DNA of 64,000 bases from Halanaerobium saccharolyticum. GTDB taxonomy: Bacteria; Bacillota; Halanaerobiia; Halanaerobiales; Halanaerobiaceae. Below the pieces are notes generated by a model. It was not told the DNA's origin and searched no databases. It was given only the letters and a program-made list of their open reading frames with translations. The number at the start of each line of letters is the position of its first letter. Positions within the stretch are counted from its first letter, which is position 1. A program made the position numbers and the translations under genes. Positions 17,052 through 24,867 of the stretch are shown piece after piece. The stretch is taken from positions 1-64,000 of the forward strand of contig NZ_QAXS01000010.1 of NCBI RefSeq assembly GCF_003053565.1, given 5' to 3'.

Positions 17052-18080
17052 TTATTTAACCCTCCAGGGTCGATGAGTTTGCAAAAGCCGCTCTAAATTA
17101 TCATCATCAGCAACTTCTACGCCCGTTTCAATATATTCTCTCGGTTCAGCTCCATATTTTATATAGTTATATAATGTAGAAAGACCTTTAGAACCCATTG
17201 TGGCCATATCCTGACCAACCAAATACTGCAGTAGTCCCCTTTCCTGTAGTAAGAGCGCATCATAAAAGATATCTATACCTACAGCAACTCCTCCGTTTTT
17301 CGACCACTGCTGAAAATTAGGCAGAGCCTCTGCCGGTACATAAAAGGGCCAGCCGCCTACAAAAAATATAATATCAATCTCAGGATTTTGCTGTAAATAC
17401 TGTTCCAGCAGTTCCACCGAAAGATTAACACTATCCTGATTCTCAACTATATCCTGCACTCTAATATTTGTAGCTTCAACAGTGTCCAGAAAACCTTCAA
17501 TCCGACTGTCGAGATTAAGCGCACCCCGGACACCTGTCATAATCATAGTATCCAGTTTTTTCTCCTGCTGGTTGTAATCAATATTTCTGTTTTCTAAAAC
17601 TGTAAGTAAACCTTCTGCAGTAACTTTTCCCGCCTCATAATTATTGATTCCAATATGAAAAAGCCTTCTACTGTCAGGAGCGTCAGCATCAAATGTTGCT
17701 ACTGCAATTCCTGCCTCTATAGCTCTGTTAATTACATCTATATATTCAGGTGTATTATTAACACTTACCACCATTCCATCCACTTTTCTGGCAATCAAAC
17801 TCTCAATTATTTTTATCTGTGCTTCTTCATTGTAGACAAAAGGAGCAACCCACTCAATATTAATTCCCAGGTCAATGGCTTTTTCCTGGGCATGTTCAAA
17901 AGCATCTAAAAAAATTGGATTGTCAAGTGACCGCGGAACATAAGCAATAGTAATTTCTTCATCATTTTCATTTGCCTGAATATTTTCTGCTCCAGCTGCA
18001 GAAGTCAAAAGCGCTGGCAAAATTATAATTACAATTAATACAAATAAAAGCCTGTTTTTTTGAGCAAACAAATTTTTCAC
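17052..18080 (-). CDS. Sugar-binding protein of a three-component sensor
   Basis: Type-I binding protein of 342 residues with signal peptide (about 1-30, ending near AAGAEN) and the RbsB-like core: ITIAYVPRSLDNPIFLDAF, KVDGMVVSVNNT, AVATFDADAPDS and GVAVGIDIF. It is encoded next to the sensor kinase and regulator, not next to a permease, so a sensory role like XylFII of Clostridium is likely. The start is uncertain: GTG 18080 keeps a basic N-terminus, but GGGGTG is well placed for TTG 18071. No terminator separates it from the kinase gene (12-base gap). Confidence 0.85.
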   Translation of the reverse strand: MKNLFAQKNRLLFVLIVIIILPALLTSAAGAENIQANENDEEITIAYVPRSLDNPIFLDAFEHAQEKAIDLGINIEWVAPFVYNEEAQIKIIESLIARKVDGMVVSVNNTPEYIDVINRAIEAGIAVATFDADAPDSRRLFHIGINNYEAGKVTAEGLLTVLENRNIDYNQQEKKLDTMIMTGVRGALNLDSRIEGFLDTVEATNIRVQDIVENQDSVNLSVELLEQYLQQNPEIDIIFFVGGWPFYVPAEALPNFQQWSKNGGVAVGIDIFYDALLLQERGLLQYLVGQDMATMGSKGLSTLYNYIKYGAEPREYIETGVEVADDDNLERLLQTHRPWRVK

Positions 18081-18130
18081 CCCGCTTATTTCTTAGCTAT
18101 CACAAAATTTCAAAAATTTAAACAGCACAT

Positions 18131-18158
18131 AAAAAAAGGCCCGATAAAGGCCTTTTAT
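18131..18158 (-). terminator. Terminator downstream of yjfB-like gene
   Basis: AAAAGGCC and GGCCTTTT form a stem; on the minus strand a TTTTTTT run follows. It lies between the motility peptide gene and the sugar-sensor operon. Confidence 0.7.
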
Positions 18159-18175
18159 CTTTAAGTTAACGCGTT

Positions 18176-18379
18176 CTATGCCATCAGATTAATATTTTGG
18201 CCTCTGCCCGGTCCGGCAGCTCTAGCCTGCTGCACAGCCTGGGAGGTTTCTTGCATACCTTCAACAAGTTTAGAGACCTGATCAGCACTCTGACCCATTG
18301 CCTGCCTCATTCCAGAAATACTCAAAGCCTGCTGAACACTTGCTATCTGATTCTGCATTGCAGCATTTATACTGCTCAT
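18176..18379 (-). CDS. YjfB-family putative motility protein
   Basis: A 67-residue helical protein matching the YjfB family: INAAMQNQIASVQQALSISGMRQAM near the start and the terminal NINLMA, which parallels the NVDIKL-type end of YjfB. In Bacillus yjfB belongs to the sigma-D motility regulon; its molecular role is unknown. Upstream on the minus strand CAAA, 14 bases and GCCTGAAA could be a sigma-D-like promoter. It is a single gene. Confidence 0.75.
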   Translation of the reverse strand: MSSINAAMQNQIASVQQALSISGMRQAMGQSADQVSKLVEGMQETSQAVQQARAAGPGRGQNINLMA

Positions 18380-18551
18380 TATATCAACTCCCTTGAGAAT
18401 TAATCTTAATTAAACTAATCAGTATTTTAATAATAGCAGATTTCAGGCTTTTTTTCCACTATTTTGAGTAATTAATTAAATAAAGCAGGTAATTTGAGTA
18501 CTTTTGTACAATTATTATTAGTGAGGAATAAATATTGAAAGGAGAATTTTT

Positions 18552-19187
18552 ATGAGTGCAAAAAAAGAATACTACAGAATTAAAGCGGAAAATTTAATTA
18601 GAAATTTTGAGAAAAGAAATATTGAAGGTTTTTATGTAGAAGATTCAAAAGCAGCCACAGCAAAAGTGCTTGAGCTAATCAAAGAAAGAACATCAGTCTC
18701 CTGGGGAGGCTCAATGACTCTAGCTGAAATTGGAATTTTTGATAAGTTAAAAGCTGGTGATTATAAGCTGCTTGATCGGGCAGAAGCTAAAAATTCAGCC
18801 GAAAAAGAAAAAATTTATCATCAGGCTTTAAGTGCTGATTACTACTTAATGAGTTCAAATGCAATTACTCAGGCTGGAGAACTGGTAAATGTTGATGGTA
18901 ACGGCAATCGACTGGCAGCATTAATTTATGGTCCCAAAAATGTGATTATTGTAGCTGGAATGAATAAAGTTACAGTTGATCAGGAGAGTGCAGTTAAAAG
19001 AGTCCGCAACCAGGCAGCTCCTGCCAATTCTGTTCGACTGGACCAAAAAACTCCCTGTGCTAAAACCGGTTACTGTAACAGCTGTCAGATAGATGATACA
19101 ATCTGCTGCCAGACTGTTATTACCCGCCGTTCCCGCCAGGATGACAGAATTAAAGTTATTCTGGTTGGCGAAGAACTGGGATTTTAG
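18552..19187 (+). CDS. LUD-domain protein (LutC/YkgG-like)
   Basis: A 211-residue protein of the lactate-utilisation LUD family. It has VSWGGSMTLAEIGI, LMSSNAITQAGELVNVDGNGNR in two overlapping segments, and the terminal RNQAAPAN pattern, all typical of stand-alone LUD proteins in anaerobes. A Cys-rich segment near the C-terminus (CAKTGYCNSC and ICC) could bind a metal or Fe-S cluster. No LutA or LutB partner is adjacent, so a role in lactate oxidation is not supported by context. An AAAGGAG site precedes the ATG. Confidence 0.85.
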   Translation: MSAKKEYYRIKAENLIRNFEKRNIEGFYVEDSKAATAKVLELIKERTSVSWGGSMTLAEIGIFDKLKAGDYKLLDRAEAKNSAEKEKIYHQALSADYYLMSSNAITQAGELVNVDGNGNRLAALIYGPKNVIIVAGMNKVTVDQESAVKRVRNQAAPANSVRLDQKTPCAKTGYCNSCQIDDTICCQTVITRRSRQDDRIKVILVGEELGF

Positions 19188-19258
19188 AATGTTAATCTAT
19201 TTACAGTAATAACTGAGTAATTGTGTTAAATTTAGTATAGTTATGGGAGGTGTTCTTT

Positions 19259-20782
19259 ATGAATCAAACAATAGATAAACTTTATAATAATCCAGACGAT
19301 AAAAATATCGAAGATAATTTTCAATTTATATTATTTGGTGGTACAGGTGATCTGGCACATAATAAAATCATTCCTGCTTTTTATAATTTAGCAGCCAAAG
19401 ATATACTGCCGGATCATTACACAATAATAGCTACCGGCCGCCGTTATGACAACAAAAATGAATATCTTAATAATTTATATGCTTCACTTGAAAATAAAAA
19501 AGAAAAAATTGATAACCGGATCTGGCAGTCACTTACAGATCATATCGAATATTTTCAGCTCTCTTTTAAAGAACCAGATGACTTTGAAAGGCTCCGCCAG
19601 AGACTTTTAGAAAAATCTAAAAGAGAGAAAATCTCTAACCGTATTTTCTATCTGGCGACTGCACCGAAATTCTTCTCAGAAATTGCAGAAAATTTAAAGG
19701 AATATAATCTTTTAAATGCTGGTTTTGAGCACAGTGATTCCAGACTGGTAATTGAAAAGCCCTTTGGGCACGATTTCGAGTCAGCTCAAAAATTAAATAA
19801 TACTCTCAGCAATATTTTCTCTGAGAAAAACATCTTTAGAATTGACCACTATCTGGGCAAAGAAATGATTCAGAATATCATGGTTATCAGATTAAGCAAT
19901 CCAATTTTTAGAGCACTCTGGAATAAGGACCACATCGACAATATTCAGATTTATCTAAATGAATCAGAAGGTGTTAAAGATCGCGGAAAATACTATGATG
20001 ATACCGGAGTAATCAAAGATATGTTTCAAAATCATATCCTCCAGGTTTTATCATTAATAGCAATGGAAGAACCGGAAAATCTAAGTGCTGAAGAAATCTC
20101 TGCGAAAAAGGTTGAAGTTTTTAAAGAACTTGCTGACAATGATTTAAGTGATATAGATAAACACATTGTTCGGGGACAGTATGACTCAAACACCGTCAAT
20201 AATGAAAAGATCAAAGCCTACCGCGAAGAAGATCAAATTGATCCTAACTCTCAGACAGCTACCTTTATGGCACTTAAATTATTTTTAAATAATGAGCGCT
20301 GGCGTGATGTCCCAATTTACCTTAAATCTGGTAAAAGATTAAGTAAAAAAGAAGCTGCAATCGCAGTCGAATTTAAAGATAATTTTCACTCTTCCTATCT
20401 GCAGAACCAGAACCTGGACAGTAATCTGCTGCTGATTAAAATTCAGCCTGAGGAAGGTGTTTCTTTAAGATTTAACACCCGCAAACCGGCCAGTAATAAT
20501 AAGATTATTCCGGTTGAAATGGAATTCTGTCAGAGCTGTCAGCAGTTTTTCAACTCACCTGAAAATTATGAGGGCTTAATCTATGATATGATAGCCGGGG
20601 ACAAAACACTCTTTACCAGCTGGAAAGAGGTATCTTACTCCTGGAAGTTTATCGATAAAATCCAGCAGAAATGTGTAGATGAAAATATTGAATTGCATCA
20701 ATATCCAGCTTTAAGTGAAGGGCCTGATGCAGCTGACAGACTCCTGGAGGCAGATGGTCGAAGCTGGCTGGATAACGAATAA
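19259..20782 (+). CDS. zwf: Glucose-6-phosphate 1-dehydrogenase
   Basis: First enzyme of the oxidative pentose phosphate pathway: glucose-6-phosphate plus NAD(P)+ gives 6-phosphogluconolactone. The 507-residue protein has the dinucleotide motif LFGGTGDLAHNK, the active-site RIDHYLGKE (about residues 195-204) and the substrate-binding region VIEKPFGHD. I chose ATG 19259 because GGGAGG ends eight bases before it; the GTG at 19250 overlaps that site. It lies three genes from gnd on the same strand. No lactonase gene is present between them, although the cyclase-family hydrolase might be considered. Confidence 0.95.
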   Translation: MNQTIDKLYNNPDDKNIEDNFQFILFGGTGDLAHNKIIPAFYNLAAKDILPDHYTIIATGRRYDNKNEYLNNLYASLENKKEKIDNRIWQSLTDHIEYFQLSFKEPDDFERLRQRLLEKSKREKISNRIFYLATAPKFFSEIAENLKEYNLLNAGFEHSDSRLVIEKPFGHDFESAQKLNNTLSNIFSEKNIFRIDHYLGKEMIQNIMVIRLSNPIFRALWNKDHIDNIQIYLNESEGVKDRGKYYDDTGVIKDMFQNHILQVLSLIAMEEPENLSAEEISAKKVEVFKELADNDLSDIDKHIVRGQYDSNTVNNEKIKAYREEDQIDPNSQTATFMALKLFLNNERWRDVPIYLKSGKRLSKKEAAIAVEFKDNFHSSYLQNQNLDSNLLLIKIQPEEGVSLRFNTRKPASNNKIIPVEMEFCQSCQQFFNSPENYEGLIYDMIAGDKTLFTSWKEVSYSWKFIDKIQQKCVDENIELHQYPALSEGPDAADRLLEADGRSWLDNE

Positions 20783-20844
20783 GTTTGACAAATAATTAAG
20801 ACATTTTCAATAAAATTAATTCCACTAATCTAAGGGGGATTTTT

Positions 20845-21501
20845 ATGTATGATATCTCAATGACAATCAGAAAAAATATGTTAGTTTATAAAGGTAAAGA
20901 TGAGATCAGGCCCAGGTTGAGTACTGTTAGGGATTTCTCTCAAGGAGACGCCCACGAATCCGAGCTGCAGATGAATGTCCACACCGGGACTCATGTGGAC
21001 GCTCCTCTGCACATGCTGGAAGACGGTGAAAATGCCAATCTCTTTTTTGCTGAGAATCCATTTTACAGAGCTCAGCTGATAGATCTGACTGAGCTGGAGG
21101 AAAAAATCACTGCTGAAGATTTAAAAGAATATAATATTGAAGAAAATTCATTTTTAATTTTAAAAACCAAAAACTCTCAACCCGGATTTCTGGAAAAAAC
21201 TCCAGAAAAATTTATATACTTAGCCGAAAGTGGAGCCGAGTACCTGATTGACAAAAAAATAAAGGGAGTCGGAATTGATACCAACGGCATAGAAAGAGCT
21301 CAATCCGAGCATCCAACTCACAAAAAACTGCTGCGAGAGAAAATTATGATTTTAGAGGGCCTGCGTTTAAATGAAGTACCGGCAGGTGACTATATCCTGC
21401 TGCTTTCTCTCCTAAAAATTGCAGAAAGTGATGGGCTGCCCGGTAGAGCTTATTTGTTTGAGCAGGGAGAAATCGAAACCATGCTTAAGTTATTCAAATA
21501 G
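20845..21501 (+). CDS. Cyclase-family metal-dependent hydrolase
   Basis: A 218-residue member of the kynurenine-formamidase-like cyclase family. The metal-binding motif HTGTHVDAPLH (about residues 47-57) and the later GVGIDTNGIE are diagnostic. These enzymes hydrolyse amides or esters in various pathways. Its place between zwf and gnd is suggestive: a 6-phosphogluconolactonase function would complete the pathway, but nothing in the sequence demonstrates that. An AAGGGGGA site precedes ATG. Confidence 0.85.
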   Translation: MYDISMTIRKNMLVYKGKDEIRPRLSTVRDFSQGDAHESELQMNVHTGTHVDAPLHMLEDGENANLFFAENPFYRAQLIDLTELEEKITAEDLKEYNIEENSFLILKTKNSQPGFLEKTPEKFIYLAESGAEYLIDKKIKGVGIDTNGIERAQSEHPTHKKLLREKIMILEGLRLNEVPAGDYILLLSLLKIAESDGLPGRAYLFEQGEIETMLKLFK

Positions 21502-21537
21502 ATTATTAAAGTTAGGATTTTAAGGAGGTAGTTATAA

Positions 21538-22935
21538 ATGAAAAAATATGAGATTGGACTGATCGGGCTTTCGGTAATGGGGCAGAATCTTGCTCTTAAT
21601 ATTGCCCGCAATCACTCAATTGCAGTTTATAATCGTACAGAAAGCAAAACTAGAGCTTTTATGAAAGATAAAGTGAAAAATCAGGATCTTAAAGCAGCTT
21701 ATGAGCTGGAGGATTTTGTTGCTTCATTAGAAAAGCCGCGCAAAATTATGCTGATGATCAAAGCCGGAAAACCTGTAGACTTAGTTATTGACAGCCTGCT
21801 CCCCTATTTAGAAGCAGGTGATATAATTATTGATGGTGGAAATTCTCATTTTGATGATACAAATAGAAGATTAAATAATCTTAAAGAAAAAGATATCCGC
21901 TATCTTGGGGTAGGTATTAGTGGTGGTGAATATGGTGCTCTTCACGGACCATCGATTATGCCCGGAGGTAATGAAGAAGCTTATGCCGAAGTCTCAGAGA
22001 TTATGGAAGATGCAGCTGCCCAGACTGAAAAAGGCGCCTGTGTCAGCTATTTAGGACCAAATTCGGCCGGCCATTATGTCAAAATGGTCCATAATGGTAT
22101 CGAATACGGGATCATGGAGGTTCTGGCTGAAATTTATGATTATATGCGCAAAGTCCTGCAGCTTAAGCCAGAAGAAATGGGAGATATTTTTGCTGAATGG
22201 AATCAGGAATTTGATTCCTATCTGGTAGAAATCACTGCTAAAATCATGAAAAAAGATGACCCTAAAACAGGCAGAAAGCTAATTGATTTAATTCTGGATA
22301 AAGCCAAACACAAAGGCACTGGTAAATGGAGTGTTCAGAGTGCTTTAGATCTCGGTACTGCAATCCCAACAATTAATGCCGGGGTTAATGCTCGCTTAAT
22401 GTCTGCAATTAAAAGCGAAAGAGTCGAAAATGCAGCTCAGTTTGCAGATGACACCAGAGCTGTAGTCAGTAAAGACGAAATGCTGCCGGTACTTAAATCT
22501 GCTCTCTATTTTGCTTCAGTAATTGCTTATACAGAAGGCTTTAAACTCTTAAAAACAGCTTCAGAAGAATATAATTATCAGCTGAATTATAAAGAGATTG
22601 CCCGCATCTGGGAAGATGGCTGTATAATTCGCTCCGGACTCTTAGAGCCAATTCAGGCAGCATTTGCCGATGATATGCAGTTGAAAACTTTAATCACAGC
22701 TCATCAGTTTAAAGCTCAACTTAATGCAGCTGCAGAAGAAATTGAAAAACTAATAACAACTGCTGCTCAATCAGGATTACCCTTAACAGCAGTCCATTCT
22801 GCTCTCGATTATTTTAACAGCTTAAAATCTGAAGAACTTCCCGCTAATCTAATCCAGGCCCAGCGTGACTTCTTTGGTGCTCATACCTATCAGCGCCGGG
22901 ATGAAGATGGCATTTTCCACACCGAGTGGGAATAA
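21538..22935 (+). CDS. gnd: 6-phosphogluconate dehydrogenase, decarboxylating
   Basis: Oxidises 6-phosphogluconate to ribulose-5-phosphate with CO2 release. The 465-residue protein has the N-terminal Rossmann motif GLIGLSVMGQNLALN, the signature GISGGEYGALHGPSIMPGG in two parts, the catalytic Lys and His in YVKMVHNGIEYG, and a long helical C-terminal domain with the usual ending near RRDEDGIFHTEW. The Shine-Dalgarno AAGGAGGT is strong. It follows the cyclase gene at 36 bases, consistent with cotranscription from zwf. Confidence 0.96.
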   Translation: MKKYEIGLIGLSVMGQNLALNIARNHSIAVYNRTESKTRAFMKDKVKNQDLKAAYELEDFVASLEKPRKIMLMIKAGKPVDLVIDSLLPYLEAGDIIIDGGNSHFDDTNRRLNNLKEKDIRYLGVGISGGEYGALHGPSIMPGGNEEAYAEVSEIMEDAAAQTEKGACVSYLGPNSAGHYVKMVHNGIEYGIMEVLAEIYDYMRKVLQLKPEEMGDIFAEWNQEFDSYLVEITAKIMKKDDPKTGRKLIDLILDKAKHKGTGKWSVQSALDLGTAIPTINAGVNARLMSAIKSERVENAAQFADDTRAVVSKDEMLPVLKSALYFASVIAYTEGFKLLKTASEEYNYQLNYKEIARIWEDGCIIRSGLLEPIQAAFADDMQLKTLITAHQFKAQLNAAAEEIEKLITTAAQSGLPLTAVHSALDYFNSLKSEELPANLIQAQRDFFGAHTYQRRDEDGIFHTEWE

Positions 22936-22942
22936 TAATTTT

Positions 22943-22980
22943 TGAACCAGGTCCAAAACAGCGCTTTTGGACCTGGTTCA
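22943..22980. repeat. Dispersed GAACCAGGTCC palindrome, copy A
   Basis: Sixteen-base perfect arms (TGAACCAGGTCCAAAA and its complement) with loop CAGCGC, just after gnd. No T-run follows and a separate terminator stands downstream, so it is treated as a repeat-family member, not a simple terminator. Confidence 0.75.
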
Positions 22981-23007
22981 AATAAATGATTTCACAAACA
23001 TATAATA

Positions 23008-23045
23008 AAAAGTGCAGAGCTTTAATTTTTAAGCTCTGCACTTTT
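23008..23045. terminator. Bidirectional terminator
   Basis: Fifteen-base arms AAAAGTGCAGAGCTT and complement with an 8-base loop and flanking A/T runs, between convergent gnd and the DUF523-DUF1722 gene. Confidence 0.9.
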
Positions 23046-23050
23046 TTTAT

Positions 23051-24025
23051 TTAAATTCTACCATTACCTGAGTCACTTAAGTCAATCAATCCTTCTGGAT
23101 AAGGCTTGAAAATGGTCTGAGGCATTAAATACTCTACTTTAAACCTGATAATCCAGGACCTCAGCAGTGCCAGCGGTAAGGAAAATGGAACTTTATCATT
23201 CCTAAAATCTTTCAGAGTCTCTAAAAAATATTCCCTTTCATCTCTACTGATGTCAGAAGAAACATAACCAAAAATATGCTGCAGCATATTCACTCTTTTA
23301 CCTGTGTCAGGCAGCACATCTAAAGTTTTCAGCATCTGCTCTCTATAATTATGCATCGTCTCTTCTGTCTTTCCTTTTTCATGGGCAGCAACTATTCTCC
23401 CCAGCTTATTTAAACCATTCTGATTATAAGACATTATTAAATATTTATTATTGCTGTGAAAATCAATTAAATCTTTAATCTTCCCACCCTCAATCACATG
23501 CCGCAGATCGGCCAGCAAAAATATCTTAATCAAAAAATTTTCTCTCAGCTTGAAGTTTTTAAGTCGACCTTCATTCTCAATAACTAAAGAAGGAAAATTC
23601 TGGGCCAGATTGTCTGTAAAATAACCGGCTCTTTTCTCTCCCAGCGCAGGCACTTTACCTGCCTTGGGATAAACTTTTGAATCATTTGTCCCACAGGATG
23701 GTGAGCGATTTTTGGCAATAAAGCCCTCAATTTCTTCCTCATTTAAATCAGAAACAAGCTTTTCAAGATAGCTGTCCATCTTTTCTGTATGATCCTCTCC
23801 TGTCATCGAATCTACAAGCCGATATTCAGAGTCTTTTTTAATTAAGCGCACAGAGTTGCGGGGAACTCCAAGTCCGATCTCAACTTCAGGACAAATTTTA
23901 ATATAATTAACATGTTTTTCTAAAGCACGGACAAATTTATCAGGAATACTATCACCATTATAGCGGCATTTACAGTATTCAAGGCATTTACTTAAAATCA
24001 GATTGGGTTTTTTAAATTCTCTCAA
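23051..24025 (-). CDS. DUF523-DUF1722 (YbgA/TudS-like) fusion protein
   Basis: A 324-residue two-domain protein. Residues about 8-150 are a DUF523 domain, the family that includes the Fe-S thiouracil desulfurase TudS; cysteines 14, 18, 20, 45 and 111 (SKCLEYCKC, ICPEVE, SPSCGT) include likely cluster ligands. Residues about 195-310 are DUF1722, with NQNGLNKLGRIVA and FPLPL-like PFSLPLALLR. Such fusions are common but their substrate is uncertain; desulfuration of thiolated bases is a reasonable hypothesis. It lies directly downstream of the DUF1295 gene. Confidence 0.85.
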   Translation of the reverse strand: MREFKKPNLILSKCLEYCKCRYNGDSIPDKFVRALEKHVNYIKICPEVEIGLGVPRNSVRLIKKDSEYRLVDSMTGEDHTEKMDSYLEKLVSDLNEEEIEGFIAKNRSPSCGTNDSKVYPKAGKVPALGEKRAGYFTDNLAQNFPSLVIENEGRLKNFKLRENFLIKIFLLADLRHVIEGGKIKDLIDFHSNNKYLIMSYNQNGLNKLGRIVAAHEKGKTEETMHNYREQMLKTLDVLPDTGKRVNMLQHIFGYVSSDISRDEREYFLETLKDFRNDKVPFSLPLALLRSWIIRFKVEYLMPQTIFKPYPEGLIDLSDSGNGRI

Positions 24026-24049
24026 AATAAATTCCTCCTGTTTCTATCT

Positions 24050-24826
24050 TTATTTTTTAGGAAACCAGGGAAAAAATATATTTGTTTTTTCCGCATATTC
24101 TTGATATTCCTCATCATCAGCATAGCGTTTTTCTAAAAGTGGTACTCCCGAAACAAAACGCAGCAGATAGGTCATAATTATTGGACTAAAGATAAATTTC
24201 CAGCCTCCACTTACCGCCAGGGCAATAATATAATATCCCCACCAGACCGCAGCATCACCAAAATAATTGGGATGGCGGGTGTACTTCCAGACTCCTTCTT
24301 TCATTACATGTCCATCTTTTTCTGAAGCAGGTCTGGACTTAAAATCTTTAAGCTGTTTATCACCAGCTGCCTCAAAAGCAAAACCGATTCCCCAGACAAA
24401 TAGACCAATAAAATCAATTATTTTCAGGCTGTGATAAGGAGCAGAAATAATCTTAATTATCGGAGTAGAAATTATAAATAAAAGAACACCCTGAAGCATA
24501 AAAACTCTTAAAAATGATTTTAAATAAAAATTATCCCATTCTTCTCTCCATTTTGCATAACGAAAATCTTCACCCTTACCAAGATTACGTTTAAAAATAT
24601 GGTAACTTAATCTCAAACCCCAGATTGTCACCAGAAAAGTAATGATAAATGATCTAAGATTATAATTATTTGTTAAATAGAGAGCCATATTTGCGGTATA
24701 GACATAACCCAGGCCCCAGCCAATATCAACAATTGAGTTATCTTTTTTTAAAACAGCAATCACAAAGAATATTGAAAAATAAAGCAGGACTAAAAGAAAT
24801 AACTGAAAATAAATTGAGTTCAACAT
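24050..24826 (-). CDS. DUF1295 integral membrane protein
   Basis: A 258-residue membrane protein with about seven hydrophobic segments. The C-terminal pattern WKYTRHPNYFGDAAVWWGYY, followed by VSGVPLLEKRYADDEEYQEYAEKT in pieces, is characteristic of the DUF1295 / steroid 5-alpha-reductase-like and ICMT-like group. Substrate unknown in bacteria; a lipid is likely. It is followed by the DUF523-DUF1722 gene at 24 bases, suggesting one transcript. Confidence 0.88.
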   Translation of the reverse strand: MLNSIYFQLFLLVLLYFSIFFVIAVLKKDNSIVDIGWGLGYVYTANMALYLTNNYNLRSFIITFLVTIWGLRLSYHIFKRNLGKGEDFRYAKWREEWDNFYLKSFLRVFMLQGVLLFIISTPIIKIISAPYHSLKIIDFIGLFVWGIGFAFEAAGDKQLKDFKSRPASEKDGHVMKEGVWKYTRHPNYFGDAAVWWGYYIIALAVSGGWKFIFSPIIMTYLLRFVSGVPLLEKRYADDEEYQEYAEKTNIFFPWFPKK

Positions 24827-24867
24827 TTTAACAACTCCTCATTTCTGATCTGTAAATAATGATCAGA

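Noticed and set aside
22943-22980. Palindrome after gnd as its terminator
   Set aside because: No T-run follows, a better terminator stands at 23008-23045, and the sequence recurs elsewhere as a repeat.
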